Source: Proteobacteria bacterium SG_bin6
GTDB taxonomy: Bacteria > Pseudomonadota > Alphaproteobacteria > Sphingomonadales > Sphingomonadaceae
Assembly (NCBI GenBank): GCA_002083435.1
Contig: LWDJ01000004.1
Location: 1 to 64,000 of the forward strand
Length of the DNA stretch: 64,000 nucleotides
Direction of reading: 5' to 3'
Shown here: piece by piece, positions 8,538 through 15,400 of the stretch
Position numbering within the stretch: the stretch's first letter is position 1
Layout: each line of letters opens with the position of its first letter
The notes under the pieces: model-generated
Told to the model about the DNA's origin: nothing
The model's input: only the letters and a program-made list of their open reading frames with translations
The model's database searches: none
Position numbers and translations under genes: made by a program

Positions 8538-9245
8538 TCAATGGGCGATCGTCGTCACGACGTACATCAGCACCATGCCGGCGAGGCTGGCGAGCGTGGT
8601 CCGCAATTGGGGATCGCGCGCATAGCTGCGCGGCAAGAGCTCGACCGCGCCGATATAGAGGAACACCCCGGCGAACACGCCCATCAACGGCGCCAGCATC
8701 ACTATCGGCACCTCGATGCTGAGGCCGAGCAGCACGCCCAGCACTGGCGCTGCGCTGTTGAGCGCGAGCCAGCGCCGCGCCGCCGCGTCCGATCGGGCGG
8801 CGAGGCACAGGCTCACCGTGTTGATCCCATCGGCAAGATCATGCGTCAGCACCGCCAGCGCCACCAGCCAGCCCGCGCGGGTATCGATCTGGAAAGCAAG
8901 GCCGATGCCCATCCCGTCCATCAGGCTGTGCAGCGAGAGCGTCGCCGGCGCGAGGTGAATCCGCCAGCGCGCGGGGAGCCATGCGGCGTGATGCATCGTG
9001 CGATCGAGCAACATATAGCCGCCGAGCCCGATCGCCGCGAAGGCGATCAGATCGCGCGGATGCCACAGCCCGCGCGCGCGGCTGATCGCATCGGGCAACA
9101 GATCGAACAGTGCGACGCCGAGCACGACGCCCGCCGTGAGCCCGAGCACGAGCACGATGCGATCCTTGAGCCTGAGCGCGAGCAGCCCGCCCACGAGCGT
9201 CGCGAGCGCGGCGGCGATGCCGAACAGGATGGGTTCGAGCGTCAT
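8538..9245 (-). CDS. ZIP-family metal transporter
   Basis: A 235-residue integral membrane protein from the ATG giving MTLEPILFGIAAALATLVGG; the longer in-frame N-terminal extension is Arg/Gly-rich noise. About eight hydrophobic helices are visible. The metal-site motifs are LHSLMDGMGIG in TM4 and HDLADGINT in TM5, variants of the ZIP HNxxEG and HExxH motifs. ZIP proteins move divalent metal toward the cytoplasm. Its place beside an exporter and metallothionein suggests balancing of zinc or a related metal. The stop is 55 bases upstream of the CDF start on the same strand. Confidence 0.82.
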   Translation of the reverse strand: MTLEPILFGIAAALATLVGGLLALRLKDRIVLVLGLTAGVVLGVALFDLLPDAISRARGLWHPRDLIAFAAIGLGGYMLLDRTMHHAAWLPARWRIHLAPATLSLHSLMDGMGIGLAFQIDTRAGWLVALAVLTHDLADGINTVSLCLAARSDAAARRWLALNSAAPVLGVLLGLSIEVPIVMLAPLMGVFAGVFLYIGAVELLPRSYARDPQLRTTLASLAGMVLMYVVTTIAH

Positions 9246-9511
9246 GCCGCGCCGGCCGCGCCGGCCTCCGCCGATGGTGCCCGCCGGCCGCGCCGCCGAG
9301 CGTGCCGGCGATGAAGGTGAACGCTGCCCATTTGCGGCGGGTAATCCTTCGTTCTTCCACGATCCGCCCCGCCGGGTGGCGCAGCGGGGCGGCGCGTCTT
9401 GCCGACAGGAGACCTGGCAAGTCCAGGGCACGGGTACGTTATACTATTGCGCGACCCGGGCCCCGGCAAGCCGGCGCAGCGCGTGCTTTTCGCGCTTGCA
9501 CCCTAAAAGTC
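9246..9511. other. Upstream region of the ZIP gene; no supported gene
   Basis: GC-rich leader. On the minus strand it contains a short GTG frame encoding VEERRITRRKWAAFTFIAG, which resembles a membrane anchor, but it runs into low-complexity Arg/Ala sequence. An AT-rich patch near 9436-9445 could be the -10 region of the ZIP promoter. Nothing else is seen. Confidence 0.35.
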
Positions 9512-9530
9512 AATGATACAATGTATCGTG
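9512..9530. promoter_or_regulatory. Fur/Zur-family-like palindromic box
   Basis: AATGATACAATGTATCGTG contains the perfect palindrome GATACA-A-TGTATC (9515-9527). A closely related sequence (14 of 19 bases the same) occurs at 10921-10939 between the MerC-like gene and the COG0523 remnant. The receptor, MerC, COG0523 and DUF1826 genes belong to families often controlled by Zur, so this is taken as a Zur box candidate. The identity of the regulator is inferred. Confidence 0.5.
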
Positions 9531-9534
9531 TAGC

Positions 9535-10243
9535 GGTTCGGCTCGGGGGTCGGCGCTCGACGATCAGAAGAGCTTTTCGCACCTGCTGCTCCGCGTGACG
9601 CCCGATGGCGCGGCCGACCGACTGATCATCGCCGACCCGCCAATCAAGCGCGCCTCGACCAGCGGCGAGCTGCGCGTGTCGCGCGCCTTTACCGAGGGAC
9701 CGCGCGGCCACATCATCCATTTGAGCATTCGCGGGCGCATCCGCACCCGGCGCTACGCCGGATCGGACCTGATCGATTATGGGCCGACGACGATCACCGC
9801 GCCCTTTCCCGATCCTCAGCCTCAATTCGTTTTCTCACCGCAGACCCGTGACCGAGTCGAGCAATGGACGCCGGGCATCGCTTATGAAGGACGGTGGCGC
9901 GGGGTCGGGGAGCTGGGGTTCAGCGTCCAGAAAACCGACTATCGCAAACGCCTCGAGCAGCCGGGACTGCCGGTCAGCACGACCAGCGCCTCGCCCTGGC
10001 TGTATGACCGTGTCGGACAGCGGCGCGATCACCGCGACGGTCGACAACCGCGTCGCCATCCCGCCGCGCACCCTGGTGGACGTGGGCGGCCGCTATCGCT
10101 TCAAGCTGGGCGATAATCCCGCCACCTTGCGGCTCGCGCTGAGCAATGTGTTCGATGCCTATGGCTTCGATCTGCGCGGCGCGGGCGCTTACGACATCAT
10201 TCCCGGCCGTGTCGTCTCGGCCTATTTATCGGTCGATTTTTGA
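9535..10243 (+). pseudogene. TonB-dependent receptor remnant
   Basis: Two reading frames give parts of one outer-membrane barrel. Frame one from about 9535 to 10010 reads SFSHLLLRVTPDGAADRLI through GVGELGFSVQKTDYRKR to SASPWLYD. A shift of one base then gives ATVDNRVAIPPRTLVDVGGRYRF and ends NVFDAYGFDLRGAGAYDIIPGR-VVSAYLSVDF. The signal peptide and plug are missing, and a large part of the barrel between the two blocks also seems absent, so this is decay by deletion plus frameshift and not a sequencing slip. The palindromic box just upstream and the zinc-related neighbours suggest it was a low-zinc-induced receptor. Confidence 0.8.
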
Positions 10244-10277
10244 AGCCAGGCGCGTGACGATAAAACGCCCTTTTCCG

Positions 10278-10462
10278 ATCGTGCTGAGCTTGTCGAAGCA
10301 CCGTTCTTTTTGTCTGCGGTCGCTAGGCAGTACTGCCGTTGGCTTCGCCGCCCTTCGGGTCGACAAGCTCAGGGCGAACGGTTTAGGTTCTAATCCAACG
10401 ATATGGAGTCCGTTCGCCCCGAGCCCCCGGGTCTTGGCTACGCCAAGCCCGAGGACAAGCTC
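10278..10462. repeat. Dispersed extragenic palindromic repeat cluster
   Basis: Contains GTGCTGAGCTTGTCGAAGC and, inverted, TCGACAAGCTCAGGGCGAAC, then a third partial copy (GTCCGTTCGCCCCGAG ... GAGGACAAGCTC). The TGAGCTTGTCGA/TCGACAAGCTCA pair is the hallmark of intergenic palindromes found many times in sphingomonad genomes. It separates the dead receptor from the convergent MerC-like gene and can fold as a bidirectional terminator. Confidence 0.75.
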
Positions 10463-10468
10463 TAATTA

Positions 10469-10867
10469 TCAAGCTTTGGCGCTCTGGTCACGCTCGGCAG
10501 CCGCCCGCCAGTTGAGCGCATGGCCGATCGCCAGCGCGAGCGCGCCGATGACGGTCGCGATCGTCTCGATCGGCACGCTGGGGGCGAGCAGCACGCCAAA
10601 GGCGATCAGCGCCAATCCCAGCACCGCCCACAGCACCGGCGCCAGGGCGCGGTGCCGCGCGACGCCCATCGCCATCGCAATGCCGCTCGTCACCAGCGCG
10701 AACGCCAGCGCCCAGCGGTGAAAACTCTCGGGCAAGCCGACGAACGCCGCCGCCGTAGGGATTAGAATGAACAACACCGGCAGCGCCAGGCAATGGACCA
10801 GGCACGCGAACGACGCGGCGATCGCCGCGCCATCCACCAGCCGTTGTCGCATCAAACCGCCGTCCAT
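10469..10867 (-). CDS. MerC-domain membrane protein
   Basis: A 132-residue protein from the ATG giving MDGGLMRQRLVDGAAIAAS, preceded by a GGGAGCG ribosome-binding sequence. It has four hydrophobic helices; the first contains SFACLVHCLALPVLF, with the Cys/His pair typical of MerC. MerC was first known for mercury transport, but many homologues outside mer operons are linked with zinc limitation. There is no mer operon here. It is divergent from the COG0523 remnant and DUF1826 gene, with the shared box between. A role in metal uptake under low zinc is inferred. Confidence 0.82.
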   Translation of the reverse strand: MDGGLMRQRLVDGAAIAASFACLVHCLALPVLFILIPTAAAFVGLPESFHRWALAFALVTSGIAMAMGVARHRALAPVLWAVLGLALIAFGVLLAPSVPIETIATVIGALALAIGHALNWRAAAERDQSAKA

Positions 10868-10920
10868 TTGAGTCGCTCCCGTACTGGACAAATCATCGCC
10901 ATCGCTGCTAGCCAGCGTAG

Positions 10921-10939
10921 AATGATATAGTGTCTCACG
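10921..10939. promoter_or_regulatory. Second Fur/Zur-like box in a divergent promoter
   Basis: AATGATATAGTGTCTCACG matches the box at 9512-9530 in 14 of 19 positions. It lies 54 bases upstream of the MerC-like start on one side and 26 bases upstream of the COG0523 remnant GTG start on the other, so one repressor could control both directions. Confidence 0.45.
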
Positions 10940-10964
10940 CGTCAAGGACGATCGCATCACCGCC

Positions 10965-11324
10965 GTGCTCGATAATCGCCTGCCCGTCACCGTGCTGTCG
11001 GGCTTTTTGGGGGCGGGCGAACTCGCCAAGGCGGGGCATCAGATCACGGTCTCGCGGCTGAGGCGCTGGTGGGCGGCAGTGCCTAAGTACCGTTGGCCCG
11101 ATGACGGCAGTTTCGAGCAATTCGTGCTGAAGCATTGGGACCCGGTGTGGGGCGACCGGCGTCAGGAACTGGTGTTCTTCGGCATCGGCATGGACGAAGC
11201 GGCGATCCGCCGCGCGCTCGATGCGTGCCTCGTCGAGGCCGAGGCCTTCACCCCCGAGCTTTGGCGCGACCGGGCCGACCCCTTCCCGAGTTGGGAGCCG
11301 CAGCCCGCGATGGCGACCGCCTGA
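10965..11324 (+). pseudogene. COG0523 (CobW/ZigA-type) GTPase with a large in-frame internal deletion
   Basis: The frame begins at GTG with LDNRLPVTVLSGFLGAG, the start of the Walker A loop. It then jumps to ELAKAGHQITVSRLRRWWAAVP, and the C-terminal domain follows normally (WDPVWGDRRQELVFFGIGMD ... DPFPSW). Only 119 residues remain of a family that is usually near 400. The GKTT of the P-loop, the CxCC metal motif and the rest of the GTPase domain are gone, so it cannot bind GTP. Zinc-responsive COG0523 proteins act as zinc chaperones in limitation. The frame stays open, so a short protein may still be made. Confidence 0.8.
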
Positions 11325-11971
11325 TGGCCACCATTTTACGCGACGGCGCCACCGGCTGGCCCGAGCATGTGGTATGTTCGACGGGCCCCGAAGCGCTCGC
11401 CGCGATCCTGCTGCCGCACGTCAATCTGGCGATCTGGGACCGGGCGGCAATGCCCGCGGTGCCCGATGCCGAGATGCTGGCCGAGATCGAGGACATAACC
11501 CTGATGGTGGAGGCAGCGCGCGCGCTGCCGACGATGACCGACGCCATGGTCGCAGCGGGTTATCCCGAAGCCTTCATCGCGCCGCTGGCGAACGACATCG
11601 CCGCCCATGCCGAACGCCTTGCCCAGTTGCTCGACCGCGATACCCTCGCGATCCGGCTCGAAGTCGTCGAAACCGATGCCTGCCGGCGCTTCCATAGCGA
11701 TTATGTCACCGCGCGACTGATCCTCACCTATGCAGGCCCCGGCACGCAGTGGCTCGACAATGCCGACGCCGCGCGGCTTTGCGAGGGTGTCGCCGCCGAG
11801 GCGCTCGAGCCGCGCGCGCTCGCGCCGGGCCAGATCGCGCTGTTCAAGGGCCGGGAATGGAGCGCGACCGGCGCCATCGTCCACCGTTCGCCCCCCATCG
11901 CCGGGACGGGACAACGGCGGCTGGTCCTCGTGATCGATCCTGCCGCCGATGCACCCGTGCCGCACGCGTAA
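11324..11971 (+). CDS. DUF1826 protein
   Basis: A 215-residue protein whose ATG overlaps the stop of the COG0523 remnant by one base (TGATG), showing a shared transcript. Landmarks are LPHVNLAIWDRAAMP near residue 28, RLEVVETDACRRFHSDYVTA near residue 110 with the conserved CxxFHxD core, LILTYAGPGTQWL, and the C-terminal RSPPIAGTGQRRLVLVID. These match DUF1826, a family of unknown activity that co-occurs with COG0523 genes and is Zur-controlled in several proteobacteria. The FHxD and later His suggest a metal-dependent oxygenase-like site, which is only a guess. Confidence 0.85.
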   Translation: MATILRDGATGWPEHVVCSTGPEALAAILLPHVNLAIWDRAAMPAVPDAEMLAEIEDITLMVEAARALPTMTDAMVAAGYPEAFIAPLANDIAAHAERLAQLLDRDTLAIRLEVVETDACRRFHSDYVTARLILTYAGPGTQWLDNADAARLCEGVAAEALEPRALAPGQIALFKGREWSATGAIVHRSPPIAGTGQRRLVLVIDPAADAPVPHA

Positions 11972-11997
11972 AATAAGGGGGTCACCCTGGCGACGAT

Positions 11998-12064
11998 GGG
12001 TGGCATCGGCGAAAGGAAGGTTCCGGCGCCACCAGGAGACGGCGCCGCGTCGATAGACGGCCAT
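11998..12064 (-). pseudogene. Integrase 5' remnant at the left island junction
   Basis: The minus strand encodes MAVYRRGAVSWWRRNLPFADATHRR from 12064, nearly identical to the first 23 residues of the intact island integrase (MAVYRRGAVYWWRRNLPFGD). It then loses similarity and runs out 26 bases from the DUF1826 gene. It has the same orientation and the same distance from the att core as the intact gene. This is what is left of an integrase from a second, related element that was once inserted in tandem at this site. Confidence 0.82.
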
Positions 12065-12215
12065 TGCTCCAGCTCCCGCGGCACAGCGGGGGACACGATC
12101 GACCGCACAATTGCGCGCATTTGATTCGCAACCATTTCCTGCCTCGGGTGAAAAGGCAGGGTTTTCTGCCGTTTTTGCTGCCAAGGGCTGGAAATGGTCG
12201 GGGAGAGAGGATTCG
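11998..12215. repeat. Left direct repeat of the island, including attL
   Basis: About 218 bases closely similar to 35275-35492. The repeat holds, from left to right, the integrase 5' end, its promoter region and the last part of the tRNA-Pro gene (TGGTCGGGGAGAGAGGATTC, 12196-12215). Similarity ends at 12215, inside the tRNA T-arm sequence. The tRNA-derived end marks attL. Confidence 0.88.
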
Positions 12216-12411
12216 CAACCCATTACTCCCCATACCAGCGCCGTTTGCACAAAAACGTTAGAAAACTGCGGCTGTCGGCGCTTCTCAAAGCGCTGACAAA
12301 CTACGCGTGGCAAACAAGAAAGCACAATCGCAAGCACAATTGTGCTTCGCTTGTGACCGGCGACAAACTCTCCCGCTCAAACGCGCGTCCCAGCCCATAT
12401 CTAACCCGCGT
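12216..12411. other. Island left end, no gene
   Basis: No coding gene is supported between attL and the end of the DUF4011 helicase gene. It contains a small GCGCTT/AAGCGC hairpin near 12277-12295 and a longer hairpin listed separately as a terminator. Confidence 0.5.
12323..12355 (-). terminator. Probable intrinsic terminator of the defence operon
   Basis: A long imperfect hairpin centred on the palindrome AGCACAATTGTGCT (12332-12345), with outer arms CACAA and TTGTG. On the minus strand it is followed by the T-rich TTTCTTGTTTG. It lies 57 bases after the stop of the DUF4011 helicase gene, the last gene of the operon. Confidence 0.6.
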
Positions 12412-15400
12412 TCATTCGTCCGCGCCCAGACTTGCTCGACGCGCCACCTCGCGCACCGTGGCGTATATGTCGTGCAGCCTGAACCGCTCCCCCGTTCGCG
12501 CGACAGTTCCCTCGAACTCCGATCGAGCGATTGCGAGTTGGCCGCCATAAACGCGGGGCGCGCTCATGGCTCTGGAAAGCACCTCAACCGCGCCGACCAC
12601 CCTTTGATCTTCTCCGAGCACCTCGTAGCGCCGGCTCGGCTCGACCTCGTTCCAATGTATGCCGTCGAGTGGCCGCATCTGCTTCACCGGGCGAGCAGGT
12701 TCGGGATCATTCGCAACATGATCAGGCGGCGGGGCCGTCGGTCGGTTTGGCACGATCTGCGCGGACTCAGTGGTCGCGGCGGCGGCAGCTGGCGTCGCGG
12801 GTTTCGGGCGGCGCGCATAAGCGAGCGCGGCTTCTGCCCGCCACAGTTCGAGCCGATCGAGCAGCTTTGCCATTTCACGGTCGGGGTCGGCGAACCAGTC
12901 GGTCGACCAGATTCGGTGGATGCGCCAGCCAAGATTCTCAAGCACCGTCTGACGAATGCGGTCACGGTCGCGGACGGACAATCCCGAGTGCCAGCGCGCG
13001 CCGTCGCACTCGACCCCGGCGATGAAGCCGAGCGGGAAATCGGGATGCCGCACCCCCAAGTCGATCCGAAATCCCTCCACGCCGACCTGTGGCACCACTT
13101 GATAGCCATGCAGGCGGAGCTTGTCGGCGACGAAAATCTCGAAATCGCTATCGGGCTCGCCGCCACCGGCTTCGTCGGCGATCGCGCCGCCCGCCGCGTA
13201 GTTTAGATAGCCCTTCAGCGCCAGGACGCCCCGGCTCGACTTCTCGGTGACCTTCACGTCCTCGGGCCTGAGCGACGTAAACAGTCGGGTGGAGAGTTTG
13301 GCGCGCGTGACGAGCACGTTCAAACGGCGCCAACCAACTTCGCGGTTCATCGGGCCGAAGCGCTGCATCACTTGCCCCTGCGCGTTCGGTCCGTAAACGG
13401 TCGAGATCAGGATGATGTCGCGCTCGTCGCCCTGCACATTCTCCAAATTCTTGATGAAGAATTCTTCGACGCCACCCGCCCAGGCGTCGACATAGCGCCG
13501 CACCGCGTCTTGCTCGAGCACGAGCCGGTCGAACTCGGCGCGGATGAGCTCCGCCTGCTTGGCGTTCATCGTCGCGATCCCGAGACTGCGCTCGGGATAG
13601 GCGCACATCAGCCGAAACGCCTCTTCGATTACCGCCTGTGCTTCCTCCTGATTGACCGACGCTTCGTATCGCCCCCCGACATAGACGTGCTTGATGCCCA
13701 GCAAGTCGTCATCGGTGCTGGGGCTCGGGAAGACCACCAAGTCCCGGCCGTAAAACTCTCGGTTCGAATATTGGATGAGCGACTCATGCTGCGAGCGATA
13801 ATGCCAGCGCAGGCGTCGCCGGCGCCTGAGCCGCTGGTTGGCGAGGTCGAGGATCGACTCGGTGTCGACGGTCAGCCCCTCCTCGGCCTCCTCGTCGTCC
13901 ACGAGATCGGCGTCGCCGCCGGCGAAAAAATCGCTCGGCGGAAGCTGATTGGCGTCGCCGACGATCACGGCCTGCGTGCCGCGCATCAGCGCGCTCAAGG
14001 CGAATTCGGGCCGCATCTGCGACGCTTCGTCGATCACCAGCAGATCGAAGCCTGATGCCCCCGGCCGCAAGAACTGCGCGGCCGAGCTCGGCGACATCAT
14101 CCAAACGGGCTTCAGCGCTTGCAGCGCCGCGCCCGCGCGGTGAACCAGATCACGCAACGGCAGCTTCGAGTGTTTCAAGCCGAGCTCGTAGTGGATCAAA
14201 CCCATGTCCGTATAGCCGCCCACGGGACCATGGCTGACGCCCGCGGGTGCCTGGTCGCGCAGGCGGGCGGCGACGATGGCCGCCGCTTCCAGGCCATGGA
14301 GTTCCGCGTCGACCGCGACGAACGCCCGGCGCGCGCCGTCGAGCGTCAAGCCGTTGACCGCCCCCAAATCGGCGCCCGTGCCGCCGAGATAACGGACGAG
14401 CAAGGCGCGGATCACGAGCAGTTCATACGCGTCGGCCATCATTGCCGCCGACAAATCGCCCGACAGCACCGAAATGGCGAGTTGGTCCAGACGTTCACCC
14501 CGCAACCGGCCGCGCAGCCGGAGGAGATCGGCCGCTCTGCGCGCGCCCGCTTCGTCGTTCGACAGCCGAGCGAGCGCTTGCGCCACCTCGGTCCAGGAAT
14601 CGCCAAGCGCCGTCGCGTCGATCCCGGCGATCTGTTCGAGCGCTTGACGGGCGTCGGACCAGCGCTCGATGGCCGCAGCGAAGGCGGGCGCGCGCGCGGC
14701 GATGGCGTCGATGAGCGCCACGGGCGTCTGAACCGCGGCGGCGCGCGCGGCGATGGCGAGCGGCCCCGCGTCGCTCTCCAAGGCGTCGGCGGTCTCCACC
14801 GCGCGGGCGAGCGCATCGAGCGGCTGGTCGACCGCGCCCGCCCAGGCGAAGCTCGGCCCCGCCGCGATCGAAGCGAAGGCATCGTTGGCGGCGAGCAGCC
14901 CGTTCAGGCGTTCCACCAAGCTCTCGCCGTCTCTGAAGATCGACGCGTCGCCTCGCGCGCCGACCCCGATGAGCGCTCGGTCCAGCCGCTCGGCGTCCGC
15001 GAGACGGCTAGCGAGCGCGGCTTGCAGTTCGGCCATGGCCACGTCACCCAATCCCAGCGCGATCGCCGGCGCGAGCGCCTCGGCCGATCGTTGCGCGGCG
15101 GCGGCGACCCTGGTCCGCTCCGACGAGGAACAGGCGAGCCATTGGCCGAGAACATCGTCCGCGCGGGCCTCGCCGAGCCGCGTCGCCGCCCGCTGCAACG
15201 CGGTGGCGGCGCCCTGGATCGCTGCCCAGTCCGAATCGACACTCGCCCAAAGCGTCGCGGGAAACGCCGTTTTTGCTGGGCTTTCCGCGCCGAATTTCGC
15301 CGCGCGCCGATGAAGACGCGCGAGGCGCCGCAACGGGGCGACCGCTTCTTCGCGCTCGAATTTGGCGCGACCGAGCCACCGCCCCGCCCGTCGCCGCGCC

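Noticed and set aside
10469..11029. Mercury-resistance operon because of MerC
   Set aside because: No merA, merT, merP or merR nearby. Context and the shared box suggest zinc limitation.
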